Assembly (NCBI RefSeq): GCF_000420485.1
Contig: NZ_ATVA01000001.1
Span: 1 to 64,000 of the forward strand
DNA length: 64,000 nucleotides
Direction: 5' to 3'
From: Paucidesulfovibrio longus DSM 6739
GTDB lineage: Bacteria; Desulfobacterota; Desulfovibrionia; Desulfovibrionales; Desulfovibrionaceae
Positions 17,986-27,387 of this stretch are shown here, piece by piece. The notes under the pieces were generated by a model. It was given only the letters and a program-made list of their open reading frames with translations, had not been told where the DNA came from and made no database searches. A program made the position numbers and the translations under genes. How positions within the stretch are numbered: position 1 is the stretch's first letter; each line of letters starts with the position of its first letter.

Positions 17986-18747
17986 ATGAAGAAGACCAGC
18001 CTGAACATCGCGGCCCTGGCCCTGGCCTTGACCTTGACGCTGATCCTCTCCTGCGGACCGCTCTTCGCGGCCCAGGACAGCACCCTCAAGCTCCTGTCCG
18101 ACAAGATCGACATCGGCACCAACTACAACGGCACGAGCCTTTCCATGTCCGGGACCATCCCCGAAGGCGGCACCGCGGTCATCCGCGTCGTGGGCGACCG
18201 GGGGGACAAGCACTTCAAGCAGAAGGGCAAGGCCCTCGGCATGCTCTGGATGAACCTCGCCACGGTGAGCATCGAGGACGTGCCGGGCGTGCTGCTCATC
18301 GGCCTGGACGCGAACTCCGCTCCGGATTGCGATGCCGATTGGGAAAAGGCCGGACTCGGATTCCAGTCCTTCGAGGGCGAAACCGACGCATCCATCTTCA
18401 AGGAGTTCCTGCACCTCAAGAAGAACGAGGGCCTCTACCAGGTCCAGCAGGGCGCCGTCACCTACGGCAAGGACGAGGACGGGCACCGCGACTTCGACGC
18501 CCGCATCACGCTGCCTTCGGCCCTGCGCAAGGGCGCTTATGAAATCGAGCTCTTCGCGGTCCGCGACGGCAAGGTCGTGGCGAGCGCCACGGAAGAAATC
18601 CAGGCCGAACTGGTGGGCTTTCCGGCCCTGCTCTCGTCCCTGGCCTTCGGACACTCGCTGACCTACGGCATCATGGCGACCCTCATCGCCATCATGGCCG
18701 GATTGCTCATGACCGTGGTATTCAAGGACCGTGGAGGGGCGCACTAG
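17986..18747 (+). CDS. membrane-anchored TSUP-associated protein (PF09608/TIGR02186-like)
   Basis: The 253-residue protein has a signal peptide (LALALTLTLILSCGPLFAA), a beta-rich extracytoplasmic domain starting LLSDKIDIGTNYNGTSLSM, and one C-terminal membrane helix (TYGIMATLIAIMAGLLMTVV) with a short cytoplasmic tail. The fold pattern and the neighbouring TSUP gene match the Alph_Pro_TM family. Function unknown; a periplasmic partner of the TSUP transporter is the simplest reading. A signal-peptide Cys (SCGP) is also present but lacks a good lipobox. Confidence 0.7.
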   Translation: MKKTSLNIAALALALTLTLILSCGPLFAAQDSTLKLLSDKIDIGTNYNGTSLSMSGTIPEGGTAVIRVVGDRGDKHFKQKGKALGMLWMNLATVSIEDVPGVLLIGLDANSAPDCDADWEKAGLGFQSFEGETDASIFKEFLHLKKNEGLYQVQQGAVTYGKDEDGHRDFDARITLPSALRKGAYEIELFAVRDGKVVASATEEIQAELVGFPALLSSLAFGHSLTYGIMATLIAIMAGLLMTVVFKDRGGAH

Positions 18748-18758
18748 CCAGGAGAAGA

Positions 18759-21353
18759 ATGCCCATGTCGCTGAGCACGCACATACATTCGCTGCTGCGC
18801 AGGTGGCGGGGAGGGGACAAACCCTCCTTCGCCGACCTGTTCAGCCGTTTTCGGGAAATCCTGAAGCTGAACAACGCGGTGCTCACGGCAGTGGCCTCCA
18901 TGAACAGCAAGCTCGGCGGCAGCTACATCTTCGACCGCCAGTACATCCGCAGCGCGAGCAGCGAGCTGGAAAACCTGGTCGGCAAGCTGATCTACGCCAT
19001 GGACGGCCTGGCTCCGGGCAAATACCTCGGCCTGAACAAGTCCTTCCGGGCCATCTGCGGCAACATCGAGGCGGAAATCGCCGGAAGAACGGTGATTCCA
19101 GAAACCCCGATGGTGCTGCGCTACTCCCAGATCAAGCCCTCGGACCGGGAAGCCGTCGGCGCCAAGACCGCCCACCTGGCCGAACTCGGCAACACCCTCG
19201 GCCTGCGCACACCGCAGGGCATGGTCGCCACGGTGACGGCCTACCAGGCGTTCCTGGACCACAACCGCCTGCGCGAGCCCATCGCGGCCCTGACCTCGGA
19301 CTGGCAGGACGGCAAGATGGACGCCCACTCCGCCTCGGAGCGCATCCAGGAGCTGATCCTGGCCGGAGAGCTGCCGCCCCGGCTGCGCCGGGCCTTGTCG
19401 CGCGGGGCCGAGGCGCTGCGCCTGGACCCGGACGACCCGGAAACCTTCTACGCCGTGCGCAGCAGCGCCTGGGGCGAGGACGGCGAGCATTCCTTCGCCG
19501 GGCAGTACCGCAGCGTGCTCGGCGTGACCCCGGACAAGCTCCACGACGCCTACCGAGAGGTTCTGGCCGGGGCCTATTCGGCCAGGGTCATGGAATACCG
19601 CCGCGACATGGGGTTCGCCGCGCACGAGGTCTTCATGGCCGTATCCTTCCAGGCCATGATCCCGGCCCGGTCCAGCGGCGTGGTCTACAGCCTGCCGCCC
19701 GAAGCCCCGGAGGAGCGCAACGTGGTCGTTGCCGGAACCTGGGGCCTGGGCGCGCCCCTGGTTTCGGGCGACGCGGCTGCGGATCGCTTCGTGGTCTCGC
19801 GCGAGCGGCCCCACAAGCAGGTGGCCATTTCCGTGGTGCGCAAGGAAAACGCCGAGCGCGTGGCTCCGGACGGCGGCGTGCACTCCGAGGCCGTGCCCGA
19901 GGAATTGCAGACCCGGGCCAGCCTCACGGCCGGGGAGGTCACGCTCCTGGCCGAGACGGCCTTGCGGCTGGAGCGCCACTTCAAGAAGCCCCAGGACATC
20001 GAGTTCGCCTTCGACGAGTACGGCGACCTCTATCTGCTCCAGGCCCGGCCCCTGCGGGTCCAGAGTTCGGGCGAGGCGCTCTGTCGCGATCTTTCCGAAT
20101 CGCTCAAGGATTACCCCGTGCTGCTCACCGGGCGCGGCGACGTGGCCCAGCAGGGCATCGCCACAGGCCCGGTCTTCCTGATGCGCAAGGGCGTGAAGCT
20201 GGAAGACTTCCCTGCCGGAGCCATTCTCGTGGCCCCGCATTCCTCGCCCTCCTTCGCCGCGGTGCTGCGCCGGGCCGCCGGGGTGATCACGGACGTGGGC
20301 TCGGCCGTGGGACACATGGCCACCATCGCCCGCGAATACCGCGTGCCCGCCCTGCTGAACGCGGGCAACGCCACCCGCCTGCTGCGAAACGGCCAGCGCA
20401 TCACCCTGGACGCGGAGCAAAAGACCGTCTACCAGGGCATGGTCGAGGAACTCTGCATGCTGGAGCTGACCAGCGACCGCATCGAGGACGCCTACGAGTA
20501 CCGGCTGCTGCGCCGGGTGCTCCGGCTCGTGGAGCCTTTGAACCTCATCGATCCCTCGGCCTCGAACTTCTCGCCCGAAGGCTGCCGGACCCTGCACGAC
20601 ATCACCCGCTTCATCCACGAGAAGGCCGTGGAGGAGCTGATCAACATCAACCACGCCCGCCACGTGGACGACGCCAGCGCGAGCGGCAGGCTCGTGCTCC
20701 CCGTACCCCTCGACCTGGTGCTCATGGACATCGGCGGCGGGCTGGTGGAGCCCCAGAGCGACGAGGCGCGCGGAAGACGCTGGCGACGCCGGGAAATCAC
20801 CCCGGCGGACGTGGTTTCCTCGCCCATGCACGCCTTCATCCAGGGCGTGACCGAACCGGGCGTCTGGCAGTCCGGCCCCGTGCCCGTGGATTTCGGCAGC
20901 TTCATGTCCAGCCTGACGCGGACCATGCCCGCGGAACTGGTCAACCCCAAGCACATGGGCCAGAACCTGGCCGTGATCTCGGACTCCTACGCCCACCTCA
21001 GCCTGCGGCTGGGCTACCATTTCAGCATGATCGACTGCTACGCGAGCCGCTTCAAGGAAGACAACTATCTTTACTTCCGCTTCGCGGGCGGGGTCACGGG
21101 CGCAACGCGGCGCTCGCGCCGAGCCCGCTTCATAGCGGACATCCTGAGCCGACATGATTTTTCCACCACCCTCCAGGAAGACCTGGTGGTGGCCCGGATG
21201 AAAAAGCTCGACGCGCCGTTGATTCTCCGGCGGGTCCGCATCCTGGGCCTCTTGGTGGCTTATACGCGGCAGCTGGACGTCTCCATGATCGACGACGAAC
21301 AGATCCAGGCCCATGTGGAGCTGTTCGAAAAGATCGTGAAGTCCGGCGCATAA
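18759..21353 (+). CDS. PEP synthase-like phosphotransfer protein lacking the PEP-binding barrel
   Basis: The 864-residue protein has an extra N-terminal helical region (about 1-120), a complete ATP-grasp PPDK_N domain (VGAKTAHLAELGNTLGL; YAVRSSAWGEDGEHSFAGQY; GTWGLGAPLVSGDAAADRF; LYLLQARPL), and a phosphohistidine swivel domain with the His in DVGSAVGHMATIAREYRVPA near residue 520. After that, instead of the PEP-binding TIM barrel, come about 300 residues of unknown type. It therefore can phosphorylate its own His but its final acceptor is unknown. AGGAG precedes ATG 18759. It lies between transport and Usp genes of the sigma-54 operon. Confidence 0.82.
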   Translation: MPMSLSTHIHSLLRRWRGGDKPSFADLFSRFREILKLNNAVLTAVASMNSKLGGSYIFDRQYIRSASSELENLVGKLIYAMDGLAPGKYLGLNKSFRAICGNIEAEIAGRTVIPETPMVLRYSQIKPSDREAVGAKTAHLAELGNTLGLRTPQGMVATVTAYQAFLDHNRLREPIAALTSDWQDGKMDAHSASERIQELILAGELPPRLRRALSRGAEALRLDPDDPETFYAVRSSAWGEDGEHSFAGQYRSVLGVTPDKLHDAYREVLAGAYSARVMEYRRDMGFAAHEVFMAVSFQAMIPARSSGVVYSLPPEAPEERNVVVAGTWGLGAPLVSGDAAADRFVVSRERPHKQVAISVVRKENAERVAPDGGVHSEAVPEELQTRASLTAGEVTLLAETALRLERHFKKPQDIEFAFDEYGDLYLLQARPLRVQSSGEALCRDLSESLKDYPVLLTGRGDVAQQGIATGPVFLMRKGVKLEDFPAGAILVAPHSSPSFAAVLRRAAGVITDVGSAVGHMATIAREYRVPALLNAGNATRLLRNGQRITLDAEQKTVYQGMVEELCMLELTSDRIEDAYEYRLLRRVLRLVEPLNLIDPSASNFSPEGCRTLHDITRFIHEKAVEELININHARHVDDASASGRLVLPVPLDLVLMDIGGGLVEPQSDEARGRRWRRREITPADVVSSPMHAFIQGVTEPGVWQSGPVPVDFGSFMSSLTRTMPAELVNPKHMGQNLAVISDSYAHLSLRLGYHFSMIDCYASRFKEDNYLYFRFAGGVTGATRRSRRARFIADILSRHDFSTTLQEDLVVARMKKLDAPLILRRVRILGLLVAYTRQLDVSMIDDEQIQAHVELFEKIVKSGA

Positions 21354-21374
21354 CAATCAACGGAGGGGTGCGTC

Positions 21375-21770
21375 ATGACCGTCCCGGGCAAGACCAGCAT
21401 ACTTATTTTGGACGACGAGCCCATCGTCAGCAAGCGCCTTCAGCCCGCGCTGGAGAAAAAGGGCTACGAGGTCGAAAGCTACTTCCGCAGCGCGGACGCA
21501 CTGGAGCGCGTGCGCCAGCGCAACTTCGACATCGTCATCACCGACCTGAAGATGGAAGGCGTGGACGGGATGCAGTTCCTGACCGAGGTCAAGGAACGCT
21601 CCCCGCGCACGGAAGTCATCGTCATCACGGGCTTCGCGACCATGGAGACCGCCAAGGAGTCGCTGCGCAAGGGCGTCTTCGACTTCCTGGCCAAGCCCTT
21701 CAAGCTGGGCGAAATCCAGGAGGTCATCCAGAAGGCCGAGGCCAGGAGCCGGCAAGCGTCCGGCGACTGA
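21375..21770 (+). CDS. single-domain response regulator (receiver only)
   Basis: A 131-residue CheY-like receiver: acidic pair in LILDDEP, phospho-Asp in IVITDLKMEGVDG, Thr in VIVITGFATME and Lys in FLAKPF. No output domain. It lies 21 bases after the PEP synthase-like gene and 38 before a Usp-like gene, so it may act as a phospho-relay or protein-interaction switch inside this operon. Confidence 0.9.
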   Translation: MTVPGKTSILILDDEPIVSKRLQPALEKKGYEVESYFRSADALERVRQRNFDIVITDLKMEGVDGMQFLTEVKERSPRTEVIVITGFATMETAKESLRKGVFDFLAKPFKLGEIQEVIQKAEARSRQASGD

Positions 21771-21808
21771 TCCCGTTCAATCCGAGCAACGAAAACGAGG
21801 TGCGAACC

Positions 21809-22597
21809 ATGCTCAATGCACTGATACCCATCGAACTCAACCTGGCCTCCAACATCGCCCTGCGCTACGCCTGCCAGAAAGCCGGGCTTCTCCGCATGGG
21901 CCTTCAGCCCATCCACGTGGAAGAGCCGGACGGCAAGGCCCATTCCTCGCAGTCCGGCTGGATCCGCCGGACCTGGGAAACCGGGCTCCAGGAGGCCGGA
22001 CGCGAGGAGGTGCAGCGCATCCTCAACAGCGAGAAGCTGGACTGCGTGGTCATCCCCCAGGCCGTCATCGCCGTGGGCGACCGCAACGAAGCCATCCTCG
22101 ACGAGCTGCGGCGCGGCAGCTACGACCTCTTCATCGAGGGCGTGGTCACCAACTTCAATCTCGGCGAATTCCGCAAGCTGCTGCGCTCGAAGCTCTACAA
22201 GCGCATGTCCTGCCCGGTGCTCATGGTCAAGAACCTGATCATGTCCCCACGGGTGCTGCTTCTGCTCGACGAGGAAACCGACGTCGCGGCCCTGGTGGAG
22301 CAGTTCTGCCATCTCGTCGGCGACCCGGAAGCCGATTTCGACCTCTGCGTCTACGAGATGGAAGAGGAGCCGGGAGACAAGGCGGAGCAGATTCTCCGCA
22401 GCGCCCGGGAGCTGCTCGAGGCCCGCGGACGCGTTCCGGCCGATGCGCGGGTTCTGCGGGGCGCGCCCGAAGCCGCGGCCGAAGAGATGCGGGACTACGG
22501 CCTGCTCGTCTCGACCGTGGACCGCAAGTCCAGCCGCAAGTCCCCGCTGACGGAAGTGCTCGGACGGGTGCCCTGTCCTCTGCTGCTCTGCTGGTAA
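21809..22597 (+). CDS. Usp-like protein
   Basis: The 262-residue protein has an N-terminal half that follows the Usp alpha/beta order (LNALIPIELNLASNIALRYA; LDCVVIPQAVIAVGDR; YDLFIEGVVTNFNLGEFRK; SCPVLMVKNL), although the glycine-rich ATP loop is absent. The C-terminal half looks like a second degenerate domain ending in CPLLLCW. The assignment is by fold order and by its neighbour; binding of nucleotide is doubtful. Confidence 0.6.
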   Translation: MLNALIPIELNLASNIALRYACQKAGLLRMGLQPIHVEEPDGKAHSSQSGWIRRTWETGLQEAGREEVQRILNSEKLDCVVIPQAVIAVGDRNEAILDELRRGSYDLFIEGVVTNFNLGEFRKLLRSKLYKRMSCPVLMVKNLIMSPRVLLLLDEETDVAALVEQFCHLVGDPEADFDLCVYEMEEEPGDKAEQILRSARELLEARGRVPADARVLRGAPEAAAEEMRDYGLLVSTVDRKSSRKSPLTEVLGRVPCPLLLCW

Positions 22598-22618
22598 CTT
22601 CTTCAACGGGAGGCGTTT

Positions 22619-23491
22619 ATGAAGATTCTCGTGGCTGTGGATGAGAACCTCTACAGCATGTATGCGCTGGGCGAAGCGGCCCGGCTGGCCATGAACACCT
22701 GGCCCGACGTCAGCCTGCTGGCGGTGGAAAGGGAAAGCAGCCCCCTCTTCGATGACGACGCGGCCCCGGCCGACGAACGGCACCCCGGCATCGGCACGCT
22801 GCGCAACTACCGCGAGGAATTTCTCTCCATCATGGGCGAGGAGGCGCAGCTCTACGCCGCGGCCCCTGCCTCGCCGGACTTTCGGGAGGCCGGGAAGAAC
22901 GTTCTGGAGGAAAAGACGGACGGCGGCCGCAAGGACTTCCGGCTGCGGCTGCGCTCCGGCAACACGGTCAAGGCGATTCTGGCCGAGGCCCGCGAGGAGC
23001 AGAGCGACCTGATCGTGCTCGGCAGCGCCCGCAGCGGCAGCGGCTGGGGCGGCGGCGACGTGCCCGGCAAGGTGGCCGAGGGCGCGGACTGTTCCGTGCT
23101 GGTGGTCAAGGAAGCCCGCAGGCCCGCCAAGGTCACCTGCATCCTGGACCACGCCAACGTGAGTCAGCAGTCCCTGGAGATGATCAACCAGCTCGTGACC
23201 CTCTACGGCGTCGACCTGGAAATCGCGGGCGTGCTCAAGCGCGGCGAACTGCGCGAGGAGGTCGAGCGCAAGATGGGCGAGGTGCTGGACTACTACATCC
23301 AGCGCGGCGTGCGCGCCCTGGTCAAGGTCGTGGACGCGGCCTCCCTCGGCTCGTTCCTTTCCCTGGGCTCCCGCACCGACCTCATGGCCCTCTGGCTCGG
23401 CCCCAAGTCCGGACTGCAACGCTTCTTCAAGCGCGACCACGTGGCCGAGCTGGTCAACGGCGCGCTCTCCTCCGTGCTCATACTTCGTTGA
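22619..23491 (+). CDS. tandem universal stress protein
   Basis: A 290-residue protein with two Usp-like halves. The first starts KILVAVDENLYSMYALGEAA and has LIVLGSARSGSGWGGGDVPG before VAEGADCSVLVVKE, close to the G-2x-G-9x-GS ATP loop; the second begins KVTCILDHANVSQQSLEMI and ends VNGALSSVLIL. GGGAGG precedes the start. It is the last gene of the operon, followed by a terminator. Confidence 0.8.
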   Translation: MKILVAVDENLYSMYALGEAARLAMNTWPDVSLLAVERESSPLFDDDAAPADERHPGIGTLRNYREEFLSIMGEEAQLYAAAPASPDFREAGKNVLEEKTDGGRKDFRLRLRSGNTVKAILAEAREEQSDLIVLGSARSGSGWGGGDVPGKVAEGADCSVLVVKEARRPAKVTCILDHANVSQQSLEMINQLVTLYGVDLEIAGVLKRGELREEVERKMGEVLDYYIQRGVRALVKVVDAASLGSFLSLGSRTDLMALWLGPKSGLQRFFKRDHVAELVNGALSSVLILR

Positions 23492-23557
23492 CCGCGTGTC
23501 CGGGCCGGGCGTGTCTGCCCACATCCCCGGCTCTCCCACCTTCATCACGCGTCACGA

Positions 23558-23600
23558 GCCCCTGCCGGACGGTTCTCCTCCGGCAGGGGCAAATCTTTTT
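23558..23600 (+). terminator. rho-independent terminator closing the Usp operon
   Basis: A 12-bp stem (GCCCCTGCCGGA / TCCGGCAGGGGC) with a 9-base loop is followed by AAATCTTTTT. It lies between convergent genes and may serve both. Confidence 0.85.
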
Positions 23601-23635
23601 CAGGGATGTTCCAGGCGGGGAAGCAAACCGCGCGG

Positions 23636-24586
23636 CTAGCGCATCAGACGCAGGTCCAGGCCCATGTCCTCGATCTGATCGGAAATCTGCGGCCACCAGG
23701 TCGAGGCCACGAGAATGATCGGCCGCCGCTGCTCGCGCAGCAGAACCTCCGGGGCCAGCACGGGGCAGCCCATGATTTCCCGGCCCTGGCGCGAGGGGTC
23801 GGAATCGATGAATCCCAGGCAGCGGAGCGTTTCGCGATTTCTCTCGAACCATTCCCCATAGACCTGGAAAAAGCCGCCGGACGCGCCCCAGATGTAGAAC
23901 GGCGAATCCCCAAGCTCCTCGGTCAGAAACCGCGTATTCGGCGCATACATGAACTGGGTCGGCACGGAAATCTCGTCCACGCTCGTTTTCCTGGCCGCGA
24001 ATCCGAGCATGGAATGCCGCCGGAGCACGCGGTCCGGGATGATGTCCCGATAGCCGTAGCGCCGCACGTCGCCCCCGCCTTCCGCAAGGAACAGGTTGCA
24101 GTCCTCGAAGCCGTTGGCCAGGTAGTAGTCGAAGAAAAGCCCCGGCGAGAACTGGTAGAATCCGTGGTTCACGCTGTTGTTCATGGGCAGGCGGTGCAGC
24201 ACCACTCCATCGCCGCGCAAGGAGCGGACCGTGTTCTCCAGCGCCTGCGGCGTATTGAAGATGTGTTCCAGCGTTCCGCCGTCATAGATGAAATCGTAAC
24301 GATCCCAGAATGTTTTCGGCAAGGGCTCGTTCATGTTGTGCAGGAAGGTGGGCGGCGGCGTCGCCGCGATGTCCAGGGACTCCACAAAGCGAAACCCCAG
24401 GCCCCGGAACAGCTCCGGCGAGCCCCACTCCCCGCTGTCCGGAACCGGATCCCGGAGCGGCAGCACGGCCTGCGTCTGGTCCCGTGAAACGCCGAGATCC
24501 TGAATGCCGTACATCAGCATCCGCTCCCGGCCCACGGACGGCAGCACGCGCTTCAAGATGTCCAGATCGTCCCTTGTGATGCCCAT
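23636..24586 (-). CDS. SAM-dependent methyltransferase-like protein
   Basis: The 316-residue product contains the acidic motif of class I methyltransferases in a modified form (YDFIYDGGTLEHIFN near residue 95) and a C-terminal segment IYIWGASGGFFQVYGEWF-like followed by CLGFIDSDPSRQGREIMG, typical of the NAD-like C-terminal part of sugar C-methyltransferases. GAGGAG precedes the ATG. Substrate unknown; nearby glycosyltransferase-like genes suggest cell-surface sugars. Confidence 0.6.
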   Translation of the reverse strand: MGITRDDLDILKRVLPSVGRERMLMYGIQDLGVSRDQTQAVLPLRDPVPDSGEWGSPELFRGLGFRFVESLDIAATPPPTFLHNMNEPLPKTFWDRYDFIYDGGTLEHIFNTPQALENTVRSLRGDGVVLHRLPMNNSVNHGFYQFSPGLFFDYYLANGFEDCNLFLAEGGGDVRRYGYRDIIPDRVLRRHSMLGFAARKTSVDEISVPTQFMYAPNTRFLTEELGDSPFYIWGASGGFFQVYGEWFERNRETLRCLGFIDSDPSRQGREIMGCPVLAPEVLLREQRRPIILVASTWWPQISDQIEDMGLDLRLMR

Positions 24587-24663
24587 CCTTGGAACTCCTC
24601 ATGATCACGGCATGTTGCGAGGCGCAGACGGCACTCAATAGCACCAATGCGAAACAAACGAAA

Positions 24664-24698
24664 GCACGGCCCGTCCGGCACGGCCCGTCCGGCACGGC
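24664..24698. repeat. 14-bp direct repeat, 2.5 copies
   Basis: The unit GCACGGCCCGTCCG occurs twice and a half in tandem, in the 175 bases between the methyltransferase and ybaK. No function is apparent. Confidence 0.6.
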
Positions 24699-24761
24699 AG
24701 GCGCGCGGGCAGAGTTCTCCGCTGCCGTCCCGGTCGGCGGCGCTTCCGCAATCCCGGAACG

Positions 24762-25226
24762 CTACTTGGCGATGTCCGCAAAGGACGCGCCCGTGAGGGC
24801 GGCGAGGTCGCGCGGCGACAGCTCGATCTCCAGCCCTCTGCGGCCCGCGCTGACGAAGATGGTTCCGGCCGTTTCGGCGGAAGCGTCGATGACCGTGGGA
24901 AGAGGCTTTTTCTGGCCCAGGGGGCTGACCCCGCCGACCACGTAGCCCGTGACGCGCTCCACCAGCCCCACCTCGGCCATGGCGACCTTCTTCACGCCCA
25001 CGGCCCTGGCCAGGCACTTCAGGTCGAGCTGCCGCAGCACGGGAACCACGGCCACGAAAAGCGTTTTGCCCTCGCCGACCACCAGGGTCTTGAAAACCCT
25101 GGCCGGGTCCACGCCCATCTTGTCCGCCGCTTCCCTGCCGTAGGAATCCGCTGCCGGGTCGTGCTCGTACTCGTGGACGAGATATTCGATCCTGGCCTGC
25201 TTGGCCTTGTCGATAGCCGGAGTCAT
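24762..25226 (-). CDS. ybaK: Cys-tRNA(Pro)/Cys-tRNA(Cys) deacylase YbaK/EbsC
   Basis: YbaK hydrolyses tRNA-Pro mischarged with Cys. The 154-residue protein shows the family layout: an opening YLVHEYEHDPAADSYGREAA, the conserved VFKTLVV strand, KKVAMAEVGLVERVTGYVVG with the conserved Lys, and GGVSPLGQKKPLPTVIDAS. Length is normal (about 155). Transcribed on its own. Confidence 0.92.
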   Translation of the reverse strand: MTPAIDKAKQARIEYLVHEYEHDPAADSYGREAADKMGVDPARVFKTLVVGEGKTLFVAVVPVLRQLDLKCLARAVGVKKVAMAEVGLVERVTGYVVGGVSPLGQKKPLPTVIDASAETAGTIFVSAGRRGLEIELSPRDLAALTGASFADIAK

Positions 25227-25286
25227 ATCTTCTTCGTCTCTCCCGGATAGCTGCCCATGGTCTCGCCCCCCTGCCCGCCGCCCGGC

Positions 25287-25910
25287 TCAGTCCGGGTCGA
25301 AGGGCGCGATCAGCCCGTTGAAGCCCGTGCGCGCCCGCGCACGGTACAAGGCTTCGTCCGCCGCGTTGTTTTTCCGCGTATGCTTCTCGTAGTCAACCTC
25401 GCACATGATGCAGCCCGGATTGAAGATGGCCCTGCCCTGAGCCCAGGCGATGGCGGATATTTCCGTATCGCCGAAATGGCTCTGGTATTCCGGGTAGAAC
25501 ACGAAGTTGTGGTACAGGCTCCGCGCCCAGGAGCGCCGCAGGAGGCCGAAGGTGGCGATGTTGCCGTAAAAGCGCCCGTCGCTGAAGGGCAGGAGGTCCG
25601 CTCCGCTCTCGTCGAGGGTTTCCAGCGCGGCGCGCAGCCAGCCGTCGCCGGGAAACACGTCCTGGGCGAGATAGCCGAAATATTTGGAGCGGGAATGGGC
25701 GAAGATCAGATTGGCGACCTTGATGAAGCCGAGGCGCAGGGAATCGTCCACCAGCACCAGAAGCCCATCGCAGAGGGCGCGCCGCGACAGGACGGATTCG
25801 ACCCGCCTCGCCAAGGCCTGATCGATGAAGGGCAGCACGATCACGACCTGCTCATGCTCGAAGGTTGCCCCAGATTCCAGCTCGGCCACGTCCAGGAAAA
25901 CAGAGCGCAT
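25287..25910 (-). CDS. glycosyltransferase-2-like (GT-A) protein
   Basis: A 207-residue protein with a GT-A-like order: CDGLLVLVDDS as first acidic strand, YFGYLAQDVFPGDGWL as the Asp motif (QDV in place of DxD) and a late FGDTEISAIAWAQG that resembles the ED catalytic base region. A C-terminal GCIMCEVDYEKHTRKNN segment is basic. Small for the family. The substrate is unknown. Confidence 0.5.
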   Translation of the reverse strand: MRSVFLDVAELESGATFEHEQVVIVLPFIDQALARRVESVLSRRALCDGLLVLVDDSLRLGFIKVANLIFAHSRSKYFGYLAQDVFPGDGWLRAALETLDESGADLLPFSDGRFYGNIATFGLLRRSWARSLYHNFVFYPEYQSHFGDTEISAIAWAQGRAIFNPGCIMCEVDYEKHTRKNNAADEALYRARARTGFNGLIAPFDPD

Positions 25911-26010
25911 GGTTTCGCCTCGCCGCGTTGTCGTCGCGGCCGGAGGAAGCGTATCTCTCCGGCCCCTGTCAGGGTTACGCCACCGGGCATGCCCGCCCGC
26001 GCCAGCGCCG

Positions 26011-27315
26011 CTATCGGAAGGCGTGCCAGGCCCGCTTCGACGATGTGCGGAATCGGCTCATGCCGACCTCGAACAAAAAAGCGCACAACAGAAACACGAA
26101 AAAGGCGATGCAGGCCTTGGGATTGTCCGACGCGGACCGCCAGAGCAACGTGCCCAAAGCGGCCAGGCAGACCAGCGCGCCGATCAGCATGGGCGCCCTC
26201 CTCCCGTGAATCGACTCGTGCAGCTTGGCTCCGGCGAGATTCACGGCCGCGAAGATCAGCAGGAACCCCGCGCTGGCGATCATGGCGATGGACTGGAGGT
26301 CCAGGAGATTGGCCAGGGCCAGGGTGATGGCTCCGGTGATGAGCACGCCGAAGGGCTGGTTCCAGACCTTGCGTTCCATGATTTCCGGCAATTCCTTGTC
26401 CTTGGCCAGGATGAATCCCAGCCGTGCGTTGCCGTAGATGGTGGCGTTGATGGCGGAAAGCGTGGCCAGCATGGCGGCCGCGCCGACCAGGAAGAATCCG
26501 AACCGGCCGAGCGCGGGCTTGGCCGCCACCGCCAGCACGAAATCCTTGGAGGAGGCGACGAGGCTTTCCGGCACGACGCCCACGGTCAGGATCGCCACCA
26601 GGACGTAGAGCACGACCACCAGCCCGACGGAACAGTAGAAGGCGCGCGGCAGGGTCACGGACGGGTTGCGGATGTCCTCGGCGGCGTTGGCGATCAGTTC
26701 GAAGCCCTCGTAGGCGACGAAGATGACCATGCCCGCCGGGACCACGGACGACATGGGCGCCCAGTGCGACACGGCCATGCGCGCGGGCTGGATGAACATG
26801 GCCCCGGACACGAGCACCACGGCCAGCAGGATCAGCTTGAGCACCACGACGAATGTCTCGGATTTGCTGATCAGCTCCGCGCCGAGCAGATTGACGAGCA
26901 TGGGAACGACGATGGCCGCGCTGATGAGCGCGTGATGCAGAAGGGACGGATGCCACCCGGCCGGAAAGAACGTTTCGGCGTAGGATGCGAAGGCCGTGGC
27001 GTAGAGCGAGAGGGTCACCAGATAGCTGAGCCAGAGCACGAAGTTCAGTCCGCCCACCAGGCTGTCCATCCCGAACGCGCGGTCCAGGAACACCACGGTG
27101 CCGCCCTGGCTGGGAAAGGCCACGGACAGCTTGGCGTAGGAATAGGCCGTGAGCATGGCCACGCACCCGGCAAGGGCAAAGGCCACGGGCGTCGCTCCCT
27201 GCGCTATGGTCACCGCCACGCCCAGCACAGCGAAGATGCCGCCGCCCACCATGCCGCCGATGCCAATGGCGACCGCGCCGAGCAGGCTGATTTTCCCCTG
27301 CTTTTCCTCGCTCAT
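26011..27315 (-). CDS. APC-superfamily amino acid permease
   Basis: The 434-residue protein has about twelve membrane helices. The first has the unwound-helix substrate motif IGIGGMVGGGIFAVLG near residue 20; VPAGMVIFVAYEGFELIANAAED near residue 200 matches the conserved helix 6 region. The start at 27315 follows GGGAGG; an ATG 11 codons upstream is less likely. Substrate not predictable. Confidence 0.85.
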   Translation of the reverse strand: MSEEKQGKISLLGAVAIGIGGMVGGGIFAVLGVAVTIAQGATPVAFALAGCVAMLTAYSYAKLSVAFPSQGGTVVFLDRAFGMDSLVGGLNFVLWLSYLVTLSLYATAFASYAETFFPAGWHPSLLHHALISAAIVVPMLVNLLGAELISKSETFVVVLKLILLAVVLVSGAMFIQPARMAVSHWAPMSSVVPAGMVIFVAYEGFELIANAAEDIRNPSVTLPRAFYCSVGLVVVLYVLVAILTVGVVPESLVASSKDFVLAVAAKPALGRFGFFLVGAAAMLATLSAINATIYGNARLGFILAKDKELPEIMERKVWNQPFGVLITGAITLALANLLDLQSIAMIASAGFLLIFAAVNLAGAKLHESIHGRRAPMLIGALVCLAALGTLLWRSASDNPKACIAFFVFLLCAFLFEVGMSRFRTSSKRAWHAFR

Positions 27316-27387
27316 GCCCAAGACCTCCCTCTCCCTGCTTATGCCCAACCACAGCGAAAGGCAACGCGCGTTCCCAAAAGAGCGGGT

